Shown one piece after another: positions 15,046 to 23,077 of a stretch of DNA of 32,103 bases; position 1 is the first letter of the stretch, and every line of letters starts with the position of its first letter. Below the pieces are notes generated by a model, which saw only the letters and a program-made list of their open reading frames with translations, was not told the DNA's origin and made no database searches. Where the stretch lies: NCBI GenBank assembly GCA_027023475.1, contig JALVVJ010000136.1:1-32103 (forward strand), read 5' to 3'. A program made the position numbers and the translations under genes. The DNA comes from Flavobacteriales bacterium (GTDB lineage: Bacteria; Bacteroidota; Bacteroidia; Flavobacteriales; Flavobacteriaceae).

Positions 15046-15466
15046 CGGGTAGTTCATTAATATCATCATCGGAATACGGAAAATGTTCGGCCAGAGCCAA
15101 GCCGATGGCATCGATAGCACGCACAATACCTTCGGTATATTGTCCACGGCGAAAATGTTCGGCCAATATGTCGCGGATTTTTTCCCAAAAGCCGGAGCCC
15201 ACTTTCCGGTGGATACCTTCGTCGCCAATTACGGCAAAGCGCCGCCCCCGCGTATCCACATAAATCAGAATGCCGTTGCGCAGGCGGGTTTTATACATTT
15301 CGAGCCGGTTGAACGTTTCCACAGCCCGTTGATATACATCTTCGCCGCCGCCTTTGTGCAAATGCACGCGTATTTCGCCCGAACTGTGCCGTTCGGCCCG
15401 TCCGATGGCTTCCAAAATGCGGCGTTCGCCCCGGTCGTCAATAAAAGCGCGAAAACGCGGATCCAT
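15026..15466 (-). CDS. Stand-alone TPM-domain protein
   Basis: This 146-residue protein carries a second TPM domain without signal peptide or membrane helix. The core elements are present: IGRAERHSSGEIRVHLHKG, LRNGILIYVDTRGRRFAVIGDEGIHRKVG and HFRRGQYTEGIVRAIDAIGLALAEHFP. It is likely cytoplasmic, unlike its neighbour, and has an acidic C-terminus (DDDINELPDELSFD). Its ATG overlaps the TGA stop of lemA (ATGA) and its 3' end overlaps the next TPM gene by 20 bp, so all three proteins are probably made together and may form one membrane-associated assembly. Confidence 0.88.
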   Translation of the reverse strand: MDPRFRAFIDDRGERRILEAIGRAERHSSGEIRVHLHKGGGEDVYQRAVETFNRLEMYKTRLRNGILIYVDTRGRRFAVIGDEGIHRKVGSGFWEKIRDILAEHFRRGQYTEGIVRAIDAIGLALAEHFPYSDDDINELPDELSFD

Positions 15467-16056
15467 CAGAACTTGACTTCGGGCGCTTTTTCGGCACCTT
15501 TTTCGGCACTAAAATAAGCGCTTGGCTTAAAGTTCAACAGCGAAGCCCAAATATTGTTCGGAAACTTACGAATAAACGAATTGTAATCCTTTACCGCCTT
15601 GTTGAAGCGGTCGCGTTCCACCTTGATGCGGTTTTCGGTTCCTTCCAACTGGCTTTGCAATTCCAGGAAATTTTTGTTGGCTTGTAGTTCGGGATAACGT
15701 TCCACCACCACCATCAAACGGTTTAATGCGCCGCTCAATCCTTGCTGGGCCTCTTGAAACTTCCGCAATTGTTCGGGAGTGATGTTTGAAGGATCAATTT
15801 TGAACTGTGTTGCCGATGCGCGCGCCTTAACCACGGCTTCGAGCGTGGATTTTTCGTGCTGTGCATAACCCTTAACGGTATTCACCAGGTTGGGAATCAG
15901 GTCGGCCCGGCGTTGATAAGCGCTTTCCACATTGCCCCACTGGGCTTTAATACCTTCTTGCATACCGACGGCCGTATTTTGAAAATGCTTATAGGCCGAA
16001 AGCAGCCACAGGATAAGCAAAACCAATACGCCAAGCGAAATCAAAAACTTTTTCAT
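15466..16056 (-). CDS. lemA: LemA family protein
   Basis: This 196-residue protein has an N-terminal membrane anchor (FLISLGVLVLLILWLLSAY) and the diagnostic LemA core: QWGNVESAYQRRADLIPNLVNTVKGYAQHEKSTLEAVVKARA (about residues 40-81). LMVVVERYPELQANKNFLELQSQLEGTENRI follows. The rest is a helical coiled bundle, and the C-terminus carries YNSFIRKFPNNIWASLLNF. LemA genes commonly stand beside TPM genes, as here. The terminator upstream separates the unit from yeeE, so it has its own promoter. Confidence 0.94.
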   Translation of the reverse strand: MKKFLISLGVLVLLILWLLSAYKHFQNTAVGMQEGIKAQWGNVESAYQRRADLIPNLVNTVKGYAQHEKSTLEAVVKARASATQFKIDPSNITPEQLRKFQEAQQGLSGALNRLMVVVERYPELQANKNFLELQSQLEGTENRIKVERDRFNKAVKDYNSFIRKFPNNIWASLLNFKPSAYFSAEKGAEKAPEVKF

Positions 16057-16091
16057 GGGTTACAAGTTTTTATTTTTCGAAAATACAAAAA

Positions 16092-16144
16092 AATAAAACA
16101 AACGTTCCGAAAATCCGGAAGAAACGGCTGTTTCGGAACGTTTG
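16092..16144 (-). terminator. Terminator after the YeeE-type transporter gene
   Basis: A 14-bp perfect stem (16099-16112 with 16131-16144, starting CAAACGTTCC) encloses an 18-base loop. On the minus strand it is followed by GTTTTATTTTTTTG. It lies 54 bp after the transporter stop codon. Confidence 0.8.
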
Positions 16145-16198
16145 AACCCCATGGGCTAACAACAAGCCAACGACCTTAATCCTGATTATTTATCAATG

Positions 16199-17803
16199 TT
16201 AATCATGTACATATGCTTCGGGCGGAACGGGTTTCGGTGTCGGTACGCCGTTTATTTTCCCGTCATTTTTACGTGCTACTCTGTCGAGGTGCATTTGTGC
16301 TTCTTCCATGCTGTAACGGGTCAGATAAACTTTCTCCAATCCCGTATTGCGCATACCGCGACGTATCAACCAAAATACTAAACCAAGTAGCAACAACCAC
16401 CACAAAAACAAAAGGAATAGTTGTACTTTCGGATTGTCCGAGAACAATTCATACACTTTGTATTTATCGGTCCAGACCCCGTTTTTACCGGCCAAAACCG
16501 TGGACGCAAGAAAATGTTTATGGGCTTTATAGTAAAGGGTGAAGGGCAAATAACCCACCGCAAAACCCAAAAATCCTATCCAAGTGTTCAGGTATCCCAT
16601 ACCCAGACGCATATAGGAACGTATCTCACAACCAATGAGCAACACGGCACCCATTCCCAATAATAATCCGCCAATCATACTTCCGTAGGTCAAGGAATAT
16701 TTAACCTTGCCTGCAAAGGCCGGATGCACATCCCAAACGGCCCATGCCAACAAAACAAAGCCCAACATCACCACCCAATGAACGGCAATACCAATTAACG
16801 GCGCATAACTACGCATCAGCGTTCGCGTTATACGCGGAACCCCCACGCGCGCATACCACGAGTCTTTACGCCGCATACTGTCGGCCGTTTCTGCGGAAAT
16901 CAAAGCGCATTCGGTTCCAAAGCCCGATTTGGCCAATCCGATTCCCCCAAGAATACCGGCAAGTAATGTAAAGATGACATAAAACCATCCCTTATGTGCC
17001 ACCGATTTATTAAACGGAACAATATGACCTGCCTTGACATGGGCAGCATAATCCGGTGCAAAAAATCCGGCATAAACGGCATAAAACACAAATACAAGCA
17101 GAAAGATTAAGCCAATCCAATAAGCCAATCGTTTTTGCGGTTCATAGCCCGGTCGTAAAGTAGCTTGTTCGCCTTTGTCAGCCAAAGAAACATACGACAA
17201 AGTTTCCTGGTGCTTAAAATAGCCGGCCAAACCCAATTTAGCCATTAACCAAAATCCTAAAATTCCCCCAAAGGCCATAAATATCACAGTAACCAAGGAG
17301 TGAATATTCATCAACGGCAAACCGCCCATCAAATGATTCAACGTACAACCACCGGCCAAGCGTGTACCATAGCTGAACAAAATGCCGCCTACAAACGACA
17401 TCAACAGAAAACGTTTGCCATAATAAGCCCATGCACGACTTTCGTTTTCCATCCACGCCACCAAAAATCCGCCTAAAATAATACCCACAATGGGCCAACC
17501 CACCCCGGGTACAAAAGCACCATCGGCCGAAGGGAGTACTTTATCAACGCCATTTTCGGTAATAGTAGCGTATTTACCATAAATTTCGGTACGAAAACCG
17601 AATAGATGATTAAAAAAAACTTCCAGCCCACGAAACATTTTTCCCAAATCCGTAGTAACGGTTATGGGTTTGAGATGTGGCGATTTACCATGCTGCAAGG
17701 CCGAAACCCAACCTGTAAGCATGTAAAGTACCTGTGCCAGCCCGAAAGCCAATCCGGCATACACAAACGACCATTGACTGCGGATAAGTTTTTTCCAAGA
17801 CAT
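16199..17803 (-). CDS. YeeE/YedE family sulfur or selenium transporter
   Basis: This 534-residue inner-membrane protein has many membrane helices and repeats the Sulf_transp signature. GTRLAGGCTLNHLMGG (Cys153) lies in the first half, and IGLAKSGFGTECALISAE (Cys299) and LLIGCEIRSYMRLGMGY (Cys392) in the second. Conserved cysteines of this kind line the thiosulfate path in characterised YeeE (TsuA). Longer YedE proteins are linked to selenium metabolism, so the substrate is open. The start at 17803 (MSWKKLIRS) lies 19 bp after the porin stop; the frame continues upstream into the porin gene, but that part would be spurious. No TusA/YedF-like partner gene is nearby. Confidence 0.88.
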   Translation of the reverse strand: MSWKKLIRSQWSFVYAGLAFGLAQVLYMLTGWVSALQHGKSPHLKPITVTTDLGKMFRGLEVFFNHLFGFRTEIYGKYATITENGVDKVLPSADGAFVPGVGWPIVGIILGGFLVAWMENESRAWAYYGKRFLLMSFVGGILFSYGTRLAGGCTLNHLMGGLPLMNIHSLVTVIFMAFGGILGFWLMAKLGLAGYFKHQETLSYVSLADKGEQATLRPGYEPQKRLAYWIGLIFLLVFVFYAVYAGFFAPDYAAHVKAGHIVPFNKSVAHKGWFYVIFTLLAGILGGIGLAKSGFGTECALISAETADSMRRKDSWYARVGVPRITRTLMRSYAPLIGIAVHWVVMLGFVLLAWAVWDVHPAFAGKVKYSLTYGSMIGGLLLGMGAVLLIGCEIRSYMRLGMGYLNTWIGFLGFAVGYLPFTLYYKAHKHFLASTVLAGKNGVWTDKYKVYELFSDNPKVQLFLLFLWWLLLLGLVFWLIRRGMRNTGLEKVYLTRYSMEEAQMHLDRVARKNDGKINGVPTPKPVPPEAYVHD

Positions 17804-17822
17804 GGCTATATGTTTTATATAA

Positions 17823-18950
17823 TTAAAAATCCACCTGAACTCTGAAAATATGGGCTTGCAACGGCCCCTGCGACAAACCGTCACGGGTAAGCGTAAAGTT
17901 ATACATCAAGCGCACCCGGGCTTCCGGATACCAATTAAGACCCAAGGAGTATGTGTTGATTCCTTCCGGCATTTGCGGATTGACCGCCTTTACCGCATCA
18001 TTGACCTTCATTTGTGAGAAACGCACCAAAATTTCCCAAGCGCCCCATCCTTCGTCGCTCACCGGATATTGCGGCACGATACGCGTAAACCCGCCGTGCT
18101 TCATCCGGTATTTTTCGCCCGTGAGCAAAACGCCCGCCGTAACATACATTCCGCTTACATTAAAATCGCTTTGGCCTGTGGCCGGCATGTTTTGGGTTTT
18201 GTATTCACCGCGCAAAGAAAATCCGCGCAAAAGCAAGGCCGTTTCTCCACCCCAAACCAACCGGCGCTTGGCACCGGGAAAAACGTAGGCATATTTTTCG
18301 CCCAAATGATTTTCGGGCCTGAAATGCAAATCCGCCACCGGACGACTGGCTCCGTTCAGCCCCAAATGCAAACCGTAACGGTGGTCGGCAATCACAAAAG
18401 GAATATATCCGAACAAACGAGCCGAAAAATTAAGCCCGCGCTCCAAATGTTTGTCCAAAAAACCTTCGCCGTTTTTGCCATTGCCGGTCAAAGCCGCTTG
18501 AATGCCCAAATGACGTGATAGCAACGAATAATTGGCATAGTGCAGACCTGCCCCCCAACGAAAGTTCTGCAAACTTGTGAGCATGGGACGCTCGGCCAAA
18601 GGTATATATTTGCTGCTAGTGGCCATGGCAATCCCGGTGGGTTCGGCTATGGCACCGATACCGAATATTCCCCAACGACTGAGATATTTTATATAAACAT
18701 CCCGGAAACCGATTTTCCCGTACGCAAAATTTACTTCCACTTTATATCGCAGGTTGTCGGCCAACTGCCCCCCAAACGACAGATGCACTCGCCTGAACTC
18801 ACTTCCCACCATCCAAGCAGTGTCCGATGTTCTTTTCATGGCCTCCACATCATACTGAATCCGTCCGTGGACTTTGGGTTGATTTTGTGCGAAAACAAAC
18901 GAATGAATAGCCAAAAAAATGATGCTTGTCAGAAAATATACTTTTTTCAT
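17823..18950 (-). CDS. Phosphate-selective porin-like protein (OprO/OprP type)
   Basis: This 375-residue protein has a signal peptide (MKKVYFLTSIIFLAIHSFVFA) followed by a beta-barrel of the OprO/OprP family. The N-terminal HGRIQYDVEAM strand, VGSEFRRVHLSFGGQLADNLRYKVEVNFA and the final LMYNFTLTRDG...FRVQVDF strand with C-terminal Phe are typical. ATG 18950 is chosen because it begins the signal peptide; the frame runs further upstream without support. It would form an outer-membrane channel, probably for anions. The YeeE-type transporter follows after 19 bp in the same unit, suggesting that the porin admits the same anion. A perfect 18-bp palindrome lies upstream. Confidence 0.85.
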   Translation of the reverse strand: MKKVYFLTSIIFLAIHSFVFAQNQPKVHGRIQYDVEAMKRTSDTAWMVGSEFRRVHLSFGGQLADNLRYKVEVNFAYGKIGFRDVYIKYLSRWGIFGIGAIAEPTGIAMATSSKYIPLAERPMLTSLQNFRWGAGLHYANYSLLSRHLGIQAALTGNGKNGEGFLDKHLERGLNFSARLFGYIPFVIADHRYGLHLGLNGASRPVADLHFRPENHLGEKYAYVFPGAKRRLVWGGETALLLRGFSLRGEYKTQNMPATGQSDFNVSGMYVTAGVLLTGEKYRMKHGGFTRIVPQYPVSDEGWGAWEILVRFSQMKVNDAVKAVNPQMPEGINTYSLGLNWYPEARVRLMYNFTLTRDGLSQGPLQAHIFRVQVDF

Positions 18951-18967
18951 ATCAGTATTATTTTTCG

Positions 18968-19018
18968 CTAAGATAAGTTTGCTAGAAATAGCCGAAATAA
19001 TTATGACTTTTGTCATAA
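18968..19018 (-). promoter_or_regulatory. Promoter and palindromic operator of the porin-yeeE unit
   Basis: At 19001-19018 the sequence TTATGACTTTTGTCATAA has perfect 7-bp arms and a 4-bp spacer, the geometry of CRP/FNR-family sites. A near-consensus -7 element (TATCTTAG, one mismatch to TAnnTTTG) lies at 18975-18968. The palindrome is then centred roughly 48 bp upstream of the expected transcription start, a position suited to an activator. Confidence 0.5.
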
Positions 19019-19134
19019 AGTAGTGTATTTTATTATGGCCTCCGGCAAACCTGCGCGCTTCCCCGTCCGGAGCCCAATGCCAAGCGCTTGTTTTGCCTGC
19101 GGGCTCCACAAGCCAGCGGCTTCCGTAGGCCAAC

Positions 19135-19275
19135 GCCAAAGGCCGCGCCTTGTCTTGTTCCGCACTTCGCGAGCCCTGGTGGTCTCGCTCCGTATGCTGC
19201 GGAGCCGCCTACGTCGTCTCCTTGCAGCCCTCGGAGCCCTGCGGTCTCCTCGGGAAAGCGGCGAGCCGCCCCGGG
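19135..19275 (+). repeat. Dispersed repeat R2, copy 2
   Basis: This is the inverted partner of the copy at 560-745. The core 19179-19253 aligns without gaps to the reverse complement of 581-655 with eight differences. It lies in the 464-bp gap between the porin start (18950) and the end of the DUF3810 gene (19415), a gap that otherwise holds only GC-rich low-complexity DNA and the porin promoter. Confidence 0.8.
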
Positions 19276-19414
19276 CGTCTCGCCTTGGCGCCGCGGAGCC
19301 CTGCCGCCTCGCTCGGACTTACGGCTCGCTCGGCGGCGGTCTCCGCAGACGGATTTATTTTGCAGTGCAAGCAGGAAAAGCAAAAAAATATGTTCACAAC
19401 CGCCTACCGGGCAA

Positions 19415-20452
19415 TCAAGGCAAATACGCCGAAAGATACAACACCATTTCGTTGTAGGAACGCAATCCGTGTCCCCGCTGATTGACTTTCAGGTAAACAT
19501 CATAGGGCTTGGACACATCAAAAGGAAGGCGGTGCCGCCGTATAAAGTCTTTTTGTTTACGATAATCCGCCAATACACCCGGCCGGAGTTGTTTTTTGAG
19601 TTCCGCAAAACGCACACTGTCAGCTTGACGAATTCCGGTCATCAAATACTGCAAGGCCACCAAGTGCGCCGAATAGCGAAAATACGGGTCGGCGCTGTGG
19701 ATGCCTTCCACATAGCCGATAAATTCCGCTTCGTTTTCATAGGCATATCCGATTTGGTGGGCCAGTTCGTGCAATAAAGTGTGCGGCAAAAACACCGCCG
19801 GATATTCCACATTGACTTGACTTTCGTGCGTAAACGGATTAAGGTAGCCCACCACACCCAAATAGGAAACGGGCCGGGACAGCAAGGACGGTTTAATCAC
19901 ATAAAAACTTTCGGAAAAACGCGGAAAAATCCGTGCGTTAGTCCGGTAGGTAACCGCGGCAATGCTACGCATCCGGTTGAAGTCGTAAGGGATGTGTATC
20001 CCCGCCGAATCCACACCTTGCAACCGGCTATGTAACAAATTCAAACTGTCGATTTCGCGGCGGGCCAAGGTGTCCAACCGTTCCAAAGCCACGGGTTCCG
20101 GATGCAGATGCCATTGACGATAGAGCGGCAACCGGAAATAATTCAGCCCCCACAGCAGGTAAAACCACAAAATGATTTTCCGGCTCCAATCCGATGCCAG
20201 CAATGCAATGGCATTCCAACTACGGTTTTTGCGATAAATCCGCACGGCTTGGCGCAACCACCAAAGCGGAAAAAACAAATACAACAAATCGCCGGCCGAA
20301 AACGGCAGCCAGCGCAGAAAAAACAAGTCGATATTGCGGACCAAGCGATAAATCCCCGTAGCATAAAACCGCTCCACAAGTACCGGCGCATGCCGGACCA
20401 CGGCCAAAAACAAAATCACGAAGGCCCAACGGCGCAGTTGGCGCTTCCACAT
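19415..20452 (-). CDS. DUF3810 membrane protein with HExxH motif
   Basis: This 345-residue protein begins with two membrane segments (about residues 9-25 and 52-69) and a third near 92-105. A soluble domain follows with LLHELAHQIGYAYENEAEF, where His228, Glu229 and His232 form an HExxH zinc site and Glu243 is a plausible third ligand. This is the DUF3810 pattern, a family of predicted membrane metallopeptidases without known substrate. The start at 20452 is preferred; it follows the ybaB stop by one base, so the genes are coupled. The 3' end runs into the R2-containing gap. Confidence 0.87.
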   Translation of the reverse strand: MWKRQLRRWAFVILFLAVVRHAPVLVERFYATGIYRLVRNIDLFFLRWLPFSAGDLLYLFFPLWWLRQAVRIYRKNRSWNAIALLASDWSRKIILWFYLLWGLNYFRLPLYRQWHLHPEPVALERLDTLARREIDSLNLLHSRLQGVDSAGIHIPYDFNRMRSIAAVTYRTNARIFPRFSESFYVIKPSLLSRPVSYLGVVGYLNPFTHESQVNVEYPAVFLPHTLLHELAHQIGYAYENEAEFIGYVEGIHSADPYFRYSAHLVALQYLMTGIRQADSVRFAELKKQLRPGVLADYRKQKDFIRRHRLPFDVSKPYDVYLKVNQRGHGLRSYNEMVLYLSAYLP

Positions 20453-20453
20453 T

Positions 20454-20780
20454 TTAGAAAAATTTGTCCAAACCCGGAATATCGGGCAACACACGTTGCA
20501 GCGCTTCCTTGACTGTACTTTCTTGAATGCCGGTAGCTTCGTCCATGGCTTCATTAAGCACTTGCCGCAACTTGCCGGACAAATATCCGGCGTCGAATTG
20601 CATCAATGTGGGATCGATATGAATTTCGTGCACGTTTTTGTCGGCACTGATGCGCACGCGGATTTTTCCGTCGTCCGAGGATTTTTCGATTAAAGTTTCG
20701 GCCAAACGCGCACGGGCCTCGGCCACTTCTTGCTTGGCCTTTTGTATTTTTTCGGCCAGCCCGAAAAGATTTCCTAACAT
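20454..20780 (-). CDS. ybaB: YbaB/EbfC nucleoid-associated protein
   Basis: This 108-residue protein matches YbaB/EbfC in length and form. It has a long N-terminal helix (LFGLAEKIQKAKQEVAEARARL), a central beta sheet (KIRVRISADKNVHEIHIDPTLM) and a C-terminal helix (LRQVLNEAMDEATGIQESTVKEAL). Family members are small dimeric DNA-binding proteins, usually beside dnaX and recR. Here the neighbours are instead an AT-rich OLD-type ATPase gene 5 bp upstream and DUF3810 one base downstream. Confidence 0.85.
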   Translation of the reverse strand: MLGNLFGLAEKIQKAKQEVAEARARLAETLIEKSSDDGKIRVRISADKNVHEIHIDPTLMQFDAGYLSGKLRQVLNEAMDEATGIQESTVKEALQRVLPDIPGLDKFF

Positions 20781-20785
20781 ATTAA

Positions 20786-22552
20786 TTAATTGTTGTTTAT
20801 ATTATTTTCTGCTTTTTGGGAGATATGATATATCATATCTAAAACTTCTATTATTTCTTTATCTATTTCATCTTCTTCAAGATATTGAACCAACTTGTAA
20901 TATCTGCCTTTTCGTAAAAGCGGTGGTATTCCCTGTATTTTCGCATACATTTCAAATACTTTATTAATAAATTCGTCTGAAACTTTTAGGCTGCCATCGT
21001 AAGGATTTTTTCCGAGGGTTCTGTATGCATTTTCAATTTGCTCCAAGGCCTCAGCCATTGCTTTTATACGTTTTTCTTTCTCTGTTTCGTAAAACAAATC
21101 ACTTTCTTTGATACCTTCGGATTTTAATTCATCGACAACAAGTCTAAAAAAGATTTTTCTATTCGGAATTAAAAAATTTTCTATTTCATTTTTTGTCCAC
21201 TGATAAATTGTTAGATCTTTATCATTCGCGACATCCTTTCCTAGATTATCAAAAATTGCTACCCCTAATAATTCAGGCATAGCCTCTTTAATGCCATAAA
21301 AATGCCGTTTAACTTCTTTATATTCATTGCGCTTAAAAACAACAAAAGCTTGTTCAAGGTGTTTATACACCGGATGATTTAGTTTTTTTGCAAAAGCTTT
21401 CAAAATATCAAAATCTGTCGTTCCTTCTAAATATAACACCCATTTTTTGATTTGTGCCAAATAATACTGATCCCACCCTATCAGGTCCAATGATTTTTTT
21501 ACTTCCTCTTTTTTATTCATCTTATGAGGCTTCCCAATAAAAGCAATAACATTTCCATTTCTTCGGGCTGTCTCGTCCAATATAACTTCCGAATGACTGG
21601 CTGCAATAATTTGAGAATTATTTGTTTCCGCAATTTCTAATATTAAATCATAAATCTGCCGTTGTCTTAGAATTTCCAAGTGTGCATCAGGTTCATCTAA
21701 TAATAATACACTATTGGGATTGGCATATAAGTAAACTAACAATAAAAGTACTTGCTGTACTCCTCGTCCGGAAGCTGACAAGTCCAATTTAACATCATTT
21801 TCCTTATAAAATATTTTTATTTCATCGCGTTTTGTGTATTCCGGAGCGAGCAAATGAATACCAAAAAGTTCTTTTAAATGCTCTACAACCTTATTCCAAT
21901 TTTCTTGGTTGGATTTATAAACCTGAAAACAAAGGTTTCGTAAAACCTGTGCCGTTTGCCCTTGACCTATCAAAAATTCTATCTCGCCAAGTTGTTTATG
22001 AAATTCCTGCTCGGCAAGGCCCGACATTGGCGGAAGAAATGCGATACTGGTTTTTGAAAGCTCAGGCACCGGCATTCGTTTTGGCTTCTCAGCACTCGAC
22101 ATTCGTAATGGCCTACAATAAAAAGATTCTTCATTTGCATAATAAAACTCAAAACCACTTTCCCAACTTTTAATTTTTTTCTCATTATTTTCCACAACTA
22201 TCTCTGTCCCTTGTACTACAATATCGATATATATATTTTCATTTTTACCTTTTTCTTTGTTGTAATAATGAGTTCGTAAATTATGCCAAATATTTTTTGT
22301 AATCGAGATAGGTATTGCAGAAAGATCCTTACGATTTATGGTAATTCCCGGTCTTTCCTTAGGGTGTTTTTCCTTATCAAAACCACGTTTTTCCACCCAT
22401 TTTTGATAACCTGTAAACCAAAGCGACAATGCTTGTAGTGCGCTTGTTTTACCAGAATTATTAGGTCCAATAAAAACTACCGGTGGCGTAAGATCTATCT
22501 CGACTTTTTCTTGAAATTTTTTGAAATTACGAATTATTAATTTATGTATCAT
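20786..22552 (-). CDS. OLD-family AAA ATPase with TOPRIM-like domain
   Basis: This 588-residue protein has an ABC-type ATPase half and a nuclease-like half. Walker A is GPNNSGKTS (29-37), the ABC signature is LSASGRG (258-264), Walker B is LLLDEPDAHLE (282-292), and the switch is IIAASHSEV (315-323). The C-terminal part looks like a TOPRIM domain: EGTTD at 376-380, FDNLGKD at 434-440 in place of the usual DxD, then EIENFL at 456-461. OLD proteins with this layout include phage P2 Old and GajA and act in phage defence or DNA repair. The gene is clearly AT-rich and sits directly upstream of ybaB on the same strand, with no obvious partner gene, so it may be a single-gene system. Confidence 0.88.
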   Translation of the reverse strand: MIHKLIIRNFKKFQEKVEIDLTPPVVFIGPNNSGKTSALQALSLWFTGYQKWVEKRGFDKEKHPKERPGITINRKDLSAIPISITKNIWHNLRTHYYNKEKGKNENIYIDIVVQGTEIVVENNEKKIKSWESGFEFYYANEESFYCRPLRMSSAEKPKRMPVPELSKTSIAFLPPMSGLAEQEFHKQLGEIEFLIGQGQTAQVLRNLCFQVYKSNQENWNKVVEHLKELFGIHLLAPEYTKRDEIKIFYKENDVKLDLSASGRGVQQVLLLLVYLYANPNSVLLLDEPDAHLEILRQRQIYDLILEIAETNNSQIIAASHSEVILDETARRNGNVIAFIGKPHKMNKKEEVKKSLDLIGWDQYYLAQIKKWVLYLEGTTDFDILKAFAKKLNHPVYKHLEQAFVVFKRNEYKEVKRHFYGIKEAMPELLGVAIFDNLGKDVANDKDLTIYQWTKNEIENFLIPNRKIFFRLVVDELKSEGIKESDLFYETEKEKRIKAMAEALEQIENAYRTLGKNPYDGSLKVSDEFINKVFEMYAKIQGIPPLLRKGRYYKLVQYLEEDEIDKEIIEVLDMIYHISQKAENNINNN

Positions 22553-22618
22553 GGCGTTACATCATTAACTTATCTTAATATTGCGAATTTAAGAAATATT
22601 TCTATCAAATAAAACAAA

Positions 22619-22637
22619 ACACCCCGCACAGAGGCGT
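22619..22637 (-). terminator. Terminator after the lipoprotein pair
   Basis: On the minus strand ACGCCTC pairs with GGGGTGT (7 bp including two G-U pairs) around a 5-base loop, followed by TTTTGTTTTATTT. It lies 29 bp after the stop of the gene ending at 22667. Confidence 0.6.
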
Positions 22638-22666
22638 TTTCTTTCAAGCCGTAATGGAGCAAAAAA

Positions 22667-23074
22667 TCAGTCCTGCGTAAAAGTATAATCGGCGCGCATG
22701 CCGCTATTGGTTACATGGCACTCGAACGTACCGTCATCCAAATGGTCGATATATAAGGTTTGCGGAGTGTCGTTATCGGGATCCATGTAAATTTCCTTGT
22801 CGTCGTTTTGCAATTGCCAATCGCCATCCTGAACCGTTCCGTCATCATTGTTTTCGTAATGATAACGCCCGTTTTCTTTGAATTCGAGCGTGGCATTCAA
22901 CGAACCCCTGTCGTAAACACTTCCGTCGCTTAATGTGATTTTATAGGAAACACCTTTCCAAACATCGTCGGTAAGATAGTCCTTAACCGATTTATTTTCG
23001 ATTTTGATGCAGGATTGTAACAAAACAAGCAGTGTGAACCCGAAAAACAAAGCTATTCGTTTCATAACGGCCAT
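22667..23074 (-). CDS. Lipocalin-like lipoprotein, copy 2
   Basis: This 135-residue protein has a lipoprotein signal (MKRIALFFGFTLLVLLQSC, lipobox LLQSC), so it should be lipid-anchored. The mature part has the look of a small lipocalin-like beta-barrel: DVWKGVSYKITLSDGSVYD, LEFKENGRYHYENNDDGTVQDGDWQLQNDDKEIYMDPD, then LDDGTFECHVT. It is related to the next gene upstream (same order of W-x-G-V, GTV, G-[DE]-W-[QE]-L and I-x-[FM] elements), a tandem duplication. ATG 23065 is an alternative start that gives a cleaner signal peptide. Three bases separate the two genes. No function is known. Confidence 0.8.
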   Translation of the reverse strand: MAVMKRIALFFGFTLLVLLQSCIKIENKSVKDYLTDDVWKGVSYKITLSDGSVYDRGSLNATLEFKENGRYHYENNDDGTVQDGDWQLQNDDKEIYMDPDNDTPQTLYIDHLDDGTFECHVTNSGMRADYTFTQD

Positions 23075-23077
23075 TTT

